NCBI GenBank assembly: GCA_016875735.1
Contig: VGOW01000002.1
Location: 1-64,000, forward strand
Length of the DNA: 64,000 nt
DNA from: Chloroflexota bacterium
GTDB taxonomy: Bacteria > Chloroflexota > Anaerolineae > Anaerolineales > VGOW01
Direction: 5' to 3'
Position 1 is the stretch's first letter. Every line of letters starts with the position of its first letter. This document shows, in pieces, positions 37,307-50,669 of the stretch. Under the pieces are notes generated by a model. The model ran no database searches. It was not told the origin of the DNA and was given only the letters and a program-made list of their open reading frames with translations. Position numbers and translations under genes: made by a program.

Positions 37307-37407
37307 TATCTCTAAACCACTCCAGGTGACTGCCACCTGTGCATCGCACATTCGGAAATCAGGCGCACCGTGCAGGTGACAGTCACCTTCTGGCAGGTTT
37401 AGAGATA
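37307..37407. repeat. 101-bp element with 12-bp perfect terminal inverted repeats
   Basis: TATCTCTAAACC (37307-37318) and GGTTTAGAGATA (37396-37407) bracket an interior with two further palindromes, CAGGTGACTGCCACCTG and CAGGTGACAGTCACCT. The organisation is that of a miniature inverted-repeat element or of a folded leader for dedA, which starts 22 bp later. No coding capacity. Confidence 0.8.
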
Positions 37408-37428
37408 GCCTCTAAGGAAACACCAATC

Positions 37429-38085
37429 ATGCATTTCGATCTTGTACAACTCATCACACAAGTCGGCTACGTGGGGCTGTTCCTCATCGTGTTCGCCGAA
37501 TCGGGGCTGTTCTTCGGCTTCTTTCTGCCGGGCGACAGCCTTCTGCTCACCGCCGGGCTGTTGGCCTCGCGGGACATTCTCAACATCTGGGTGCTGCTGC
37601 CCCTGCTCTTCATCGCCGCCGTGCTCGGCGACAATGTGGGCTATTGGTTCGGGGCGAAGACCGGCCCGCGAATCTTCAACCGCGAAAACTCGCTGCTGTT
37701 CCGCCGCAAGAATTTGCTGGCGGCCAAAGCCTTTTACGACAAGCACGGCGGCAAGACGATCATTCTCGCCCGGTTCATGCCGTTCATCCGCACCTTTGCG
37801 CCCATCGTGGCCGGCGCAGTGGAAATGAACTACCAGCGGTTCATGTTCTTCAACCTCGTCGGCGGCCTCGTCTGGGCCATCGGCGTCACGGCGATGGGCT
37901 ATCTCTTCGGTCTGCTCTTCGGCCAAATCGAAGGCGTCGATAAATACTTCACCATCATCGTGCTGGCCGTCATCTTCATCTCCGCGCTTCCGGCCATTAT
38001 TCATGTTTGGCGCGACAGCCGCCACGAGATCATGGCCCGACTCAAAACCATACTGACCCGCCGCCCGTCCAGAGACGCCGAGTAA
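37429..38085 (+). CDS. DedA-family membrane protein
   Basis: 218 aa. Matches DedA (SNARE-associated type): YVGLFLIVFAESGLFFGFFLPGD, LGDNVGYWFG, ILARFMPFIRTFAPIVAG and AIGVTAMGYLFG. The conserved acidic Glu/Asp in the first re-entrant helix and the Arg in FMPFIRT are present, as expected for undecaprenyl-phosphate-recycling flippases. ATG 37429 (MHFDLVQLI) has AAGGAAACACC before it; the track extension lies in the inverted-repeat element. Confidence 0.92.
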   Translation: MHFDLVQLITQVGYVGLFLIVFAESGLFFGFFLPGDSLLLTAGLLASRDILNIWVLLPLLFIAAVLGDNVGYWFGAKTGPRIFNRENSLLFRRKNLLAAKAFYDKHGGKTIILARFMPFIRTFAPIVAGAVEMNYQRFMFFNLVGGLVWAIGVTAMGYLFGLLFGQIEGVDKYFTIIVLAVIFISALPAIIHVWRDSRHEIMARLKTILTRRPSRDAE

Positions 38086-38106
38086 CTGCGCGGCAACGCA
38101 GGGCAA

Positions 38107-38146
38107 AACAAAACAGGGCTTCTGCTGGCAGAAGCCCTGTCCTTTT
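38107..38146. terminator. bidirectional Rho-independent terminator
   Basis: Perfect 12-bp stem ACAGGGCTTCTG / CAGAAGCCCTGT with a 4-nt loop; CCTTTTAA to the right and AAAACAAAA to the left. It ends dedA on plus and the lipoprotein gene on minus. Confidence 0.9.
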
Positions 38147-38162
38147 AATCAACCGCCGCCGC

Positions 38163-39596
38163 TTAGGGCGCCGGATTCTTCCAAGTGACGAATTGACCCT
38201 CGGCCGTGGCCGAGAGTTGATCAAGTGAGGCCGTCGCCTCAAACAGCATGAAGCCGCCGTCAACAAACGACATGACGCCAAACGTGTATGAGGCAAAGCC
38301 CAGCGCATCGGTCGTGCTCACATGCTCCATGTCCCCATCGGGGGTGTGAACCACAAACGCCACCCTCGCTCCGGCCACCGGCATGCCCGCCTGATCCACC
38401 ACTTTGGCAGTGAGCGTTTGGTCGCCGCTGGCGGGCGCGTAGAGGGCAAAGAGCGGCTCGGCGGCGATGCGGATCATTTGCGGCGCGGCTTGTCCGCTAG
38501 CCGCCGCTTGAGATTGGGCCAGCAATGCCTGCCGCCCCAGATCGACTAGTTGCACGCCCTGATCCGGCGGAAGATCAAGGCGGTAGGTGAACACCGTATT
38601 CTCGAAGTATTGCTCGAAGTGATTGCCCACGATTCGCCATTCGGAGATGGGTTGGCCGAAGACGGCTTCGCCGCCATACTGGGTGAAGAAATCATACATC
38701 ACGAGCTTCACGTTGTGCCCATAATCCGAAAAGTAAATGGTGCTGGGGCCGCTGGCTGGCGGCGCGGGCGGTTCGGGCTGGGCCAAGACTTGTTTGCCCA
38801 ATGGCCGCAACCCCACCCCCTCCGGGGTGGAAGGGTCCAAATAGAGGATCGCCTTTTCGTACACCTGCTCCATCGCGCCATCACTGCCAACACGCGGGGC
38901 AGAAAGGGCGATGCCAAACACGCGCGGCCCGCCGTGTTTGGCATAGAAATCGCTGAGAGAGCCCACCGATCCCGGATGCGGAGTGGAAGTGGCAACTGGG
39001 GGAATGAGTCGGGCCGGACCGGGATCGGCGTTGCATTGGTTATCCCGGCAGGCCTGCAGGCCCAACGGCAGAATGCCAAACTGGTATTCGGCAGGCTTGG
39101 AGGCATCCCACACAATCACGGCCCGCTCAAAGTTCTGCACCAGCATGTTGTCGAAAATGTAACGCTCGGATGTGGGATAGCCAAAGAAACGCGGGCCGTC
39201 CATCGATTCAAAATAGGGCCGAAATTCCGGGCTGACCGAGTGGCAGTCGTCCAAATAGAGGGCGCCGGGTTCGACGGTTTCGGCGGGCACACAGGGCGAT
39301 CGTCCGTAATACCTATCGCCGAGATTGGCAAGAAGAACTCGGCTGCCTTCCGGGAACTGCGGGTAGTATTCTAAATTTGCGTTTTGGAAGTATTGGGCGA
39401 TGATCCCGTTCTCGTCCCTCTCGGGGCTGATGGGCTGGCCGAATGTCTTTTCGCCCCCATACCGGGTGTAGAACTCAAGAAACAACGGCGAGATTGTGAA
39501 CTGACCCGACTCTGAAATTTCATTCGGGGTTGGCGCGGCTGACGTGCACGCGACAAGGAAGACGACCAGTGCGACAAAGGTGGCGCGGCGCAACAT
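38163..39596 (-). CDS. secreted lipoprotein with three FGQPIS-type repeats and a C-terminal Ig-like domain
   Basis: 477 aa. Lipobox LVACTS after a signal helix, start ATG 39596 preceded by AGGAGGAAGGGC. Three tandem units share F..F....GG...FG.P.S and ...Q.F.N/F (YGGEKTFGQPISPE; KHGGPRVFGIALSAP; YGGEAVFGQPISEWR). The last 100 aa resemble a carboxypeptidase-regulatory or Ig-like fold (LTAKVVDQAGMPVAGARVAF). Such repeats are common in Chloroflexota surface proteins; the ligand is unknown. The 172-bp upstream gap 39597-39768 shows nothing but A+T-rich sequence. Confidence 0.75.
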   Translation of the reverse strand: MLRRATFVALVVFLVACTSAAPTPNEISESGQFTISPLFLEFYTRYGGEKTFGQPISPERDENGIIAQYFQNANLEYYPQFPEGSRVLLANLGDRYYGRSPCVPAETVEPGALYLDDCHSVSPEFRPYFESMDGPRFFGYPTSERYIFDNMLVQNFERAVIVWDASKPAEYQFGILPLGLQACRDNQCNADPGPARLIPPVATSTPHPGSVGSLSDFYAKHGGPRVFGIALSAPRVGSDGAMEQVYEKAILYLDPSTPEGVGLRPLGKQVLAQPEPPAPPASGPSTIYFSDYGHNVKLVMYDFFTQYGGEAVFGQPISEWRIVGNHFEQYFENTVFTYRLDLPPDQGVQLVDLGRQALLAQSQAAASGQAAPQMIRIAAEPLFALYAPASGDQTLTAKVVDQAGMPVAGARVAFVVHTPDGDMEHVSTTDALGFASYTFGVMSFVDGGFMLFEATASLDQLSATAEGQFVTWKNPAP

Positions 39597-39768
39597 TTCA
39601 GCCCTTCCTCCTATTCCTTGAATCCATTGTGAATGGCAAGCCATTGAGCATGTTTTGATTTGCAGTGATTGGGGCGGCCAACCACGATGTTTAAGATTTT
39701 TACAGGTTGCTATAGAATAGCAAATTATTGCGCTTCGCACAAGTCCGCAATTTCCGTGCCACCGCCCC

Positions 39769-40787
39769 TCACCCAATCGCCCACACTCGCGCAAATTCGC
39801 TGTGGCACGGGTTGCCCACCGCCGCATCGACCGTGCCATCGGTGAGATCGATGAGGGCCGAGAACACGGTTTTGTTTTTCTCGCCGTGCCGGCACAGCGC
39901 CACCGGCGAGGCGTCGTGATCGGCGAGGAACGTTTTGAGCATGGGCAGGGTGGCCGGGCCGGGCCGCGCGCGCATCAACTCGCTCGCCCGCTCGAAACGG
40001 CTGATCGACCCCGCAATTTTATCGGAGGCGCGTTCGTATTGTTTCATGCGCGGGTGCGAATAATGATTGGTGTGCACCAGCCAGCCCTCTTCGGGGAACA
40101 ACATTTCGTGGTCGGTGGCCGAAGCCTCCACGCTGGCGATCTCTCCCTCCGCCGTCGAGATCAGGTTGTTGTACGACGAGGCGCGATCGGGGTGCAGGGC
40201 AATGGCGGCGGCCTCCCCGAAGCTGCGGGCCGAGAGCAGAGCCCGGGCGATGAGCAATCGAGGGATGCCGGGCCGTTCGTCGTTCGGGGAGAGTTCGTTG
40301 CCGGTGAGACAGACTTTGGCCGCGTTGAGTCCGATGCTCAAAAATAACCCGCCGACTCCGATGGTGAACAGCGTTGGGTGATCGGGCAGCCGCCACTCCA
40401 CCCCGACGATCAACTCCTGCGTGGCCGGCGAGAGATCGTTGTTGTGAGCCAACAGCACATGCCCATCGCTGGCCGGAGGGCGCGCGGCGAAATCGGAACA
40501 GCGCCCCACCAGCGGCCCGGCGAAAATTTCCTCCACCGCCGTCGTGAACAAATCTTGGAAATCGATCCCCGCGCCCTCGGCCGCGCCGCGAATCTCATCC
40601 ACCACCCACGGAAACGCGCGCTCGGTGGCGGCCCAATAGGGCTGCGCCGCCGCGCGATAATCGTCCCACAGATTGCAGCCGTCGATCCACGCGCGGCTGT
40701 TGGCGAGCGAACGATGCAGGGCCTCGGCGCAAGCCATGCCAATTTGTTTGCCGCACTCGTAGTGCGAGCCGGAAACTTTGATGATCT

Positions 40788-40791
<4 letters not shown>
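39769..40791 (-). CDS. C45-type acyltransferase/peptidase (penicillin acylase-like Ntn hydrolase)
   Basis: 340 aa. The start, [25 protein letters not shown], and the nucleophile region [11 protein letters not shown], followed by [13 protein letters not shown] and [12 protein letters not shown], are typical of the C45 / acyl-CoA:6-APA acyltransferase family of Ntn hydrolases. Cys in GRCSDF would be exposed as N-terminal after self-cleavage. Substrate is not known. A TTG start overlaps the topoisomerase stop codon as TTGA (40791-40788), so the two are coupled. Confidence 0.85.
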
Positions 40792-43379
<2,588 letters not shown>

Positions 43380-43391
43380 GTATCACCGAGG

Positions 43392-43435
43392 GGAGTTTGA
43401 GTTGGAGTTTGGGTTGGAGTTGGAGTTTGAGTTGA
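43392..43435. repeat. 6-bp array GAGTTT / GAGTTG
   Basis: GGAGTTTGAGTTGGAGTTTGG then GTTGGAGTTGGAGTTTGAGTTG, upstream of the topoisomerase ATG. The same unit occurs at 61911-61938 inside another gene. Confidence 0.8.
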
Positions 43436-43473
43436 AGCAAGCGGATTTTATCACACGGCTTCGCAGAGCAAAC

Positions 43474-43522
43474 GGAAACAAAACAGACCGACGCGGTTTC
43501 GGAAACCGCGCCGGTCTGTTTG
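43474..43522 (-). terminator. Rho-independent terminator of the SIMPL lipoprotein gene
   Basis: Long stem, CAGACCGACGCGGTTTC / GAAACCGCGCCGGTCTG with one mismatch, then TTTTGTTTCC on the minus strand. Confidence 0.85.
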
Positions 43523-43570
43523 ACTACTCGACACTTCGACTACTCGGCTACTCGACCACCCGGCTACTTG
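43522..43570. repeat. 8-bp array GACTACTC / GCTACTCG
   Basis: GACTACTCG, ACACTTCG, ACTACTCG, GCTACTCG, ACCACCCG, GCTACTTG: six 8-mers in a row. The array supplies the TAG stop codon of the SIMPL gene. Confidence 0.85.
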
Positions 43571-44298
43571 ATGACGTAGGTGACGCTCACTTGCAGGGTC
43601 ATCTGAATTTGCCCGGTGGACACCGGCGCCGGCCCGCCGCCGCCGCCCAACTCTTGGGCCACTGCGCGAACATCATAGTATGGCGCCGGGCCGCTGGTGT
43701 ATTCGCTGATGTTGAGCGGCGCATCCAGCGCCACACCGGCGGCGGCGGCCAATTGTTCGGCGCGGGCTTTGGCGTCGGCCATCGCTTTGTCGCGGGCTTC
43801 GGCCTCCAGCGCCGATTGATCGCTGACGCTGAACGACACGCCGTAAATGCTGTTCGCTCCGACAGACACGGCCTTGCCCAACGCATCGCCCACTTTCGAT
43901 AGATCACGAATGGTGACGGTCACGGTGTTGTCGGCCACGTAAGTGTAATCGGTGGGCACGCCGTTGGTGTCGTAGTTTTGTTGAGCGTACACCGAAAAGT
44001 TAGAAGTCTGAATATCTTTCTCTTCGATGCCCAACGCTTTGAGCGCGGTGATGACGGCGTTCATTTTGTCGGTGTTGTCGCTCACCGCCGTGCTCGGGTT
44101 CTCGTCGCGAGTCTGCACGCCGATTTGGGCGACGGCCACATCGGGCTTGCCGTAAGCAGTGCCGGCGCCGGTGACGCTGATGGTGTGGGGTTGTTCGGAA
44201 GTTCCACCACCGGTGGCCGGAGTCCCGCAGGCCGAAAGCATAAGCAGGCCAATGGTCGCGGCCAGAAATATCGAAGTCAGTTTGGATTGGGTAATCAT
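43564..44298 (-). CDS. SIMPL-domain lipoprotein (DUF541)
   Basis: 244 aa. Lipobox LSACGT after a signal helix, then a SIMPL/BP26 domain (ISVTGAGTAYGKPDVAVAQIGVQTRDENPS..GIEEKDIQTSNFSVYAQ). Such exported proteins form channel-like oligomers in some bacteria; role here unknown. The stop codon lies in the 8-bp repeat array. Single gene with its own terminator. Confidence 0.88.
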   Translation of the reverse strand: MITQSKLTSIFLAATIGLLMLSACGTPATGGGTSEQPHTISVTGAGTAYGKPDVAVAQIGVQTRDENPSTAVSDNTDKMNAVITALKALGIEEKDIQTSNFSVYAQQNYDTNGVPTDYTYVADNTVTVTIRDLSKVGDALGKAVSVGANSIYGVSFSVSDQSALEAEARDKAMADAKARAEQLAAAAGVALDAPLNISEYTSGPAPYYDVRAVAQELGGGGGPAPVSTGQIQMTLQVSVTYVIK

Positions 44299-44361
44299 TT
44301 TATATTGTCTCCTTTTGGCAATTCTATGTGGAAAGACGCCGATGAGGGAGAATCGGTTCCC

Positions 44362-44427
44362 GTGCCCTCACCCCCACCCTCACCCCCAACCCCTCTCCCA
44401 GTGGGAGAGGGCCGGGGTGAGGGTACA
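44362..44427. repeat. CCCTCTCCC..GGGAGAGGG palindromic repeat, intergenic copy
   Basis: CCCTCACCCCCACCC, then CCCCTCTCCCAGTGGGAGAG and GGCCGGGGTGAGGG: an inner hairpin with outer CCCTCACC/GGTGAGGG arms. Same element class as the in-frame copy at 46315-46413. Confidence 0.9.
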
Positions 44428-44464
44428 GTCGCCTTCGATCCTCTTCCACGCTATAATCGCGCGC

Positions 44465-44991
44465 ATGACCAAACCCACCGCCGAGTTCCTTCCTTTCCAT
44501 GCCCTCAACGAATTCATGCGCGACGACTATCGGCTGGCCGTCGTCCGCTCGGCGCTGGCCGCCCTGCCCAAACTGCCCGATCATTTCCGCGCGCCGATTG
44601 ACAAATGGACGAAACAAATCGTGCGCGTGCCGGGCTTCCGCAACAGCCTGCAAGCGCCCACGCCACTGCGAGCCGGGCCAACCGCCGAGGCCTTCCAAAA
44701 GAGCCCCGAACTGGTGGCCGCCATTCTCGCCGCGTGGGCCGAAGCGCACACCGATTTGCGATCCAAAGTGTTTGATCTGCTGACCGGGCGCGGCTGGGAA
44801 GTTCTGCCGCCCGACGCCGACCGAACCAAACTGCCGGGCTTTCTCCCGCAGTGGCCCAATGGCGAAGACTTCGACGTGATCAACAAAGCCTACGCCACAG
44901 CGCACCCTGCCGATGGCGCATCCACTGACGATGTGAGTTTGATGGTGGTGTGGCTGAGCGGGCGACTGCCGTATCACGGCGATGATGAGTA

Positions 44992-44992
<1 letters not shown>
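44465..44992 (+). CDS. 175-aa conserved-looking hypothetical protein
   Basis: ATG at 44465; the longer track ORF begins inside the SIMPL gene and the repeat. Soluble, mixed helical (EFMRDDYRLAVVRSALAALPKLPDHFRAPID), ends LMVVWLSGRLPYHGDDE. No recognised family or catalytic motif. Good codon use and a plausible ATG make it a real gene. The stop codon TAG is the first base triplet of the next palindrome. Confidence 0.7.
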
Positions 44993-46800
<1,808 letters not shown>

Positions 46801-46837
46801 TTGTTTTTCTCCGCGCTCTCAGCGGTGAGAAGAGCCT

Positions 46838-47863
46838 ATGCCACTGCGATTCAACAAACGCGTTTCACTGGGAAAGTTTCTGCGGCTGAACATCAGCAAA
46901 AGCGGAGTGGGGCTCACGGTGGGGCCGCGCGGCGCGAACGTCACCGTCGGGCCGCGAGGAACGCACGCCACCGTGGGCCTGCCCGGCACCGGCCTCAGTT
47001 ACACGCAGAAGATCGCCGATGCAAAAGTCGGCAGGTTCGATTCGATCTCCGCCCCACCCTCCACGCCCCACGCTCCACAGCACTTCCGTGATCCCGGCCC
47101 CTTCGCGCCCGACTACGAAAAAGAATTGGTGGCCGGACTCAACGACTTCTACAACGGGCAAGCCGACTCGGCTTTGGCGCATCTTCTCGCCGCCGCCCCG
47201 CACGAACCCGCCGCGGCCATCTTCGCCGCCTTCGTTCTCGCCGGGCGCAGTGAGGGCAGAGCGCGGGCCATCGAACTGCTCGAAGGCGTCGCGCAGTCCG
47301 ACGCGAAACTGCCCACCGTGCTCATGCAAAAATATCTGGCGTCGGCCACACTGCCCGTAGCCATCAGCCCCACCGTCAGCGCCGACGTTCCCGCCGACGG
47401 GTTGGCGGCCTCGCTGTTGTTAGCCGAGTTGTATCAGGCCGAAGGTCAAGTGGATGAGGCCATCGCCCTGCTCGACGAGATCAACGATCTCGCCCAAAGC
47501 CCGGCGCTCACGCTGTCGCTGTGCGAACTGTTGGCAAACAAAAACATGTGGGATGAGATCATCGCGCTGGCGAAAGACACTGCCGCAACCGACGATGTGA
47601 CTCTCGAAACGAAAGTGTGGTATGGGCGGGCGATGCTCGAAAAAGGGTTGCCCGAAGCGGCGGCGAGCGTGTTCGGCGAAGCGTTGAAAAAGAAGAAGGG
47701 CATCAGCCCGCCGCTGTTGAACGAAGCCCGCTATTGGCGGGCGGCGGCCTACGAACGGCTGGGCAAAACGGCGCAGGCCAGCAAAGAGTTTCAGAAGCTG
47801 TACGCCGACGATCCCGAATTCAGAGATGTTGCCCGGCGTGTTGGGGACGCAGATGAACGCTGA
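46838..47863 (+). CDS. DUF4236 domain + TPR-like protein
   Basis: 341 aa. The first 55 residues match DUF4236 (LRFNKRVSLGKFLRLNISKSGVGLTVGPRG, GLPGTGLSYTQK). A short proline-rich linker (PPSTPHAPQ) is coded by a 7-bp array. The rest is TPR-like (VDEAIALLDEINDLAQSPALTLSLCELLANKNMWDEIIALAK..KTAQASKEFQKLYADDPEF). Function unknown; scaffolding is suggested by the TPRs. It follows the methyltransferase gene by 38 bp. Confidence 0.8.
   Translation: MPLRFNKRVSLGKFLRLNISKSGVGLTVGPRGANVTVGPRGTHATVGLPGTGLSYTQKIADAKVGRFDSISAPPSTPHAPQHFRDPGPFAPDYEKELVAGLNDFYNGQADSALAHLLAAAPHEPAAAIFAAFVLAGRSEGRARAIELLEGVAQSDAKLPTVLMQKYLASATLPVAISPTVSADVPADGLAASLLLAELYQAEGQVDEAIALLDEINDLAQSPALTLSLCELLANKNMWDEIIALAKDTAATDDVTLETKVWYGRAMLEKGLPEAAASVFGEALKKKKGISPPLLNEARYWRAAAYERLGKTAQASKEFQKLYADDPEFRDVARRVGDADER
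47055..47080 (+). repeat. 7-bp array CTCCACG / CCCCACG, in frame
   Basis: CCTCCACG, CCCCACG, CTCCACA: three units in the DUF4236-TPR ORF coding for PSTPHAPQ. Same unit family as 26591-26632. Confidence 0.7.
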
Positions 47864-47875
47864 TCATTTGATTGT

Positions 47876-48075
47876 CAGCAGATCACGAAAGCATCCTGCC
47901 CCAATGGGGCGCTCCGCGAGACGAAGCGGCGATGCTGCTGAGCGAAACGAAGTGAAGCCGAAGCATCGCCGCGAAGTCGAATGCTTCGCGCGCAAACTCG
48001 CGGCAGACACCGCACTCTTCGACTTCGCCGCTTCGCGGCTTCGCTCAGAGTGCTTGGCCCGTGGCAGGCGCGATC
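47876..48075. repeat. GAGCGAAGCG / TTCGACTTCGCCGCTTCG repeat, copy 2
   Basis: Fills the gap before the GGDEF gene. Contains GCGAGACGAAGCGGCGATGC, GAGCGAAACGAAGTGAAGCC and GCACTCTTCGACTTCGCCGC with TTCGCGGCTTCGCTCAGAG, the last part shared with 33846-33890. Self-complementary over much of its length, no ORF. Confidence 0.8.
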
Positions 48076-48148
48076 TGAAAAATCAGCGTTCATCCGCTTG
48101 GATCAGCATCATCCGCGTATCACCATTGCCTGTGAATAACACGAAACC

Positions 48149-49528
48149 ATGATCGAGATTCCCATCGCATACGTGCAACTTGGCGTCGGCCTGCTCAACT
48201 TGATCATGGCATTGATCACGTTGGGAGTGGCGGCGCGGTTCTGGTTTCGCCACCGGCGCGAGGGCCTCAGCATCGGCTGGTGGATGCTGGCCCTGTCGTT
48301 CGGCGCGTTCGCCATTTCGCAGACTCTCGAATTCCGCCGATTGGCGTTAGCGGCCGATCATTTTGAGCCGGGCAATCTCGAAATCACCGCGCGCTTTGTG
48401 TTCATGTGCATCATGGTCATGGGCATCTCGCGGCTGTTCGACGAGGCGCTGGCCGCGCACCGCAAATCGCTGGAGGATGCGCAGAGAACCATCCAACTGC
48501 AAGCCGACGCCATGCGGCAGTCGCACGAAATGCAGCTGCTCTACACAGTGTCGCACTCGCTCGCCAGCACGCTCGATCTCGAAACGGTGCTGAAAGAGTT
48601 GTGCGGATCGACGCGCAAGATGATGCGGGCCGACAGCGTGTCGGTGCGGCTGATCAAGCCGCTGGCCGGGGGCCTGCAGTATGCCGAAGACATCAGCGCG
48701 GCGGTCGAAGCGACGGGCGACACGCTCGACCCGCGCGTGGAGGCGCTGTGCCAAAGCGTGGCGCAGAGCGGCAAACCGGCGATCCTCAACGACGTCCACG
48801 CGCACCCGATGTTCGGGGCGCAGTGGCAGGGATGGGTGCAGTCGCTGGGCGCGTTCCCGCTCCGGCACGGCGCGGAAGTGATCGGCGTCCTCACAGTGGT
48901 GTACGGGGCGTCGTGCGCGCTCACCGCCGACGAAGGGCGGTTTGTGACCGCGCTGGCCGATCAGACGTCGGTGGCCGTGCGCAACGCGCAGCTGCACGAG
49001 CAAACCGAACAGCAGGCCGCCACCGACAGCCTCACCGGCTTGGCCAACCGCCGCCGCTTCAACGAAGCGCTCATCGACGAAATACGCCGCGCCCGCCGCT
49101 ATCAATCGCCCGCCTCGCTGGTTCTTTTCGATCTCGATAAGTTCAAACAGTTGAACGACGAGCGCGGCCACCTTGCCGGAGACGCTTACCTGCAGGGCTT
49201 TGCCCGCCTGCTCAAACAACAATCCCGTGAGACCGATGTGGTGGCGCGGCTCGGCGGCGATGAGTTCGCCATCATCATGCCCAACACGACGCCTGCGGCG
49301 GCTCAGCAATTTGCCGAGCGCATGAAAATAGTAGCCGCGCAATACGAGCTGGAGTGGGAAGGGATGGCGATTCGTTTGCAAACGAGTGTGGGCATTGCCG
49401 GTTGGGAGGCCGGAATTACCTCGTCGTTCGACGAACTGGTGGGCGCCGCCGATAAAGCCCTCTACACCGACAAAGGCGCATCGAAGACTCCGATCGTCGA
49501 TCATACGCCCGCCGCCGAGCGCAAATAG
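48149..49528 (+). CDS. membrane GAF-GGDEF diguanylate cyclase
   Basis: 459 aa. N-terminal membrane region of two or three helices (YVQLGVGLLNLIMALITLGVAARF; FVFMCIMVMGISRLF), then a coiled-coil stretch (QRTIQLQADAMRQSHEMQ), a GAF domain near 140-290, and a GGDEF domain with DSLTGLANRRRF, LFDLDKFKQLND and the intact active site RLGGDEFAII. So c-di-GMP synthesis is predicted. An RxxD inhibitory site about five residues before GGDEF is not present (TDVVARLGGDEF), suggesting no product-inhibition site of that type. No EAL partner nearby. Confidence 0.9.
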   Translation: MIEIPIAYVQLGVGLLNLIMALITLGVAARFWFRHRREGLSIGWWMLALSFGAFAISQTLEFRRLALAADHFEPGNLEITARFVFMCIMVMGISRLFDEALAAHRKSLEDAQRTIQLQADAMRQSHEMQLLYTVSHSLASTLDLETVLKELCGSTRKMMRADSVSVRLIKPLAGGLQYAEDISAAVEATGDTLDPRVEALCQSVAQSGKPAILNDVHAHPMFGAQWQGWVQSLGAFPLRHGAEVIGVLTVVYGASCALTADEGRFVTALADQTSVAVRNAQLHEQTEQQAATDSLTGLANRRRFNEALIDEIRRARRYQSPASLVLFDLDKFKQLNDERGHLAGDAYLQGFARLLKQQSRETDVVARLGGDEFAIIMPNTTPAAAQQFAERMKIVAAQYELEWEGMAIRLQTSVGIAGWEAGITSSFDELVGAADKALYTDKGASKTPIVDHTPAAERK

Positions 49529-49583
49529 ATTTCACTGCGATGAGGAGTCATGCGGTTGAGTCGAGAAGCAACTACGGATTGCG

Positions 49584-49633
49584 CAGATTTCACGGATGAA
49601 GGCATAGCAGTTTCGTGTAATCCGTGAAATCTG
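49584..49633. repeat. 14-bp perfect inverted repeat CAGATTTCACGGAT / ATCCGTGAAATCTG
   Basis: Arms at 49584-49597 and 49620-49633 with a 22-nt loop, in the gap before a small membrane protein gene. Same family as 36167-36222. Confidence 0.85.
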
Positions 49634-49653
49634 TGGTTCCAAACGGAGGCTCT

Positions 49654-49773
49654 ATGATCACCACAGGCGGAGGCGGACTCCCCAACCTCCCGCCCGGAGT
49701 CGGCGGCCTGATCGTCGTCGCCATCATCGTCATCGTCGTCGTTGCCATCGTCAAATATATCCTCGACAATTGA
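49654..49773 (+). CDS. 39-aa single-pass small membrane protein
   Basis: Not in the ORF track. ATG at 49654 after ACGGAGGCTCT, a good ribosome binding site. MITTGGGGLPNLPPGVGGLI is followed by one membrane helix (VVAIIVIVVVAIVKYIL) and stop TGA at 49771-49773. Begins right after the inverted repeat and ends 2 bp before the agmatinase-family ATG, so it may be co-translated with it. No family recognised. Confidence 0.65.
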   Translation: MITTGGGGLPNLPPGVGGLIVVAIIVIVVVAIVKYILDN

Positions 49774-49775
49774 AC

Positions 49776-50660
49776 ATGTCCGACACTCACAGCCTCTGGG
49801 CCGACTTGCACCGGCCAAACAGCACGCCCGCCGAAACGACCTTCACCGTCATCGGCATCCCCTATGATCGCTCGGCCAGCGCGCGGCAGGGCGCGGCGCT
49901 CGGCCCCCAGCGCATCCGCCGCTGGACACATCACCTCACCCCGTTCACCGAAGACCGCACGCGGCTCGGCCAACTCAGCGTGTGCGATCTCGGCGACATC
50001 GCCATCGAAGATCAGCCGCGCGATTTCGAGCGCGCGCGGCAAGTCATCGCCGCCCTTCCGAACATTCCCATCATCCTCGGCGGCGATCATTCGATCAGCA
50101 TTCCGGTTTTGCGAGCGCAGCGCGAGCGCTTCGCCGGAAAGCGGCTCGGCCTGCTGTGGGTGGATGCTCACCCCGATCTGTGCGACGAATTCGACGGCTC
50201 GCGATTGAGCCATGCCTGCGTTCTGCGGCGCGGGTTGGAGTCCGGCATCGAGCAACGCGATGTGTGCCTCGTGGGCCTGCGCTCGTGGGAAGAGCCGGAG
50301 ATCGATCTGATCGAGAAGGGGCAGATGAACGTGTGCCCGATGCCGATGGTGGCCGAGCGCGGCATGGCGGCCATCGCCGCCGAAGTGAAACGGATTCTGT
50401 CGGCGTGCGACGCGGTGCATATCTCGTTGGACATCGACTGCCTCGACCCCGCCGCCGCGCCGGGCACGGGCATCCCCGAAGCCGGCGGCATGACCGCGCG
50501 CGAAGCGCTCACGCTGATCAAAGCCATGCAGGGCTTGCCGCTGGTGGGGCTGGATGTGGTGGAAGTCGCCCCCCCGCTCGACCCGTCGGAGTCCACCGTC
50601 TTCGCCGCGCTCAAGATCATCATGGAGTTCATGGGCGTGATCGCCAGAGGCGCGAAATAG
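49776..50660 (+). CDS. agmatinase/arginase-family ureohydrolase
   Basis: 294 aa. All Mn-binding motifs are present: GGDHSIS, WVDAHPDLCDE and SLDIDCLDP. The DAHPD/SHACVLRR layout fits agmatinase-like or guanidinobutyrase-like enzymes better than arginase. It would hydrolyse a guanidino compound to urea and an amine. ATG 49776 is chosen; the TTG two codons earlier overlaps the small membrane gene. A zinc-ribbon-type gene follows within 10 bp. speB is possible, not assigned. Confidence 0.92.
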   Translation: MSDTHSLWADLHRPNSTPAETTFTVIGIPYDRSASARQGAALGPQRIRRWTHHLTPFTEDRTRLGQLSVCDLGDIAIEDQPRDFERARQVIAALPNIPIILGGDHSISIPVLRAQRERFAGKRLGLLWVDAHPDLCDEFDGSRLSHACVLRRGLESGIEQRDVCLVGLRSWEEPEIDLIEKGQMNVCPMPMVAERGMAAIAAEVKRILSACDAVHISLDIDCLDPAAAPGTGIPEAGGMTAREALTLIKAMQGLPLVGLDVVEVAPPLDPSESTVFAALKIIMEFMGVIARGAK

Positions 50661-50669
50661 GGAAACGCC

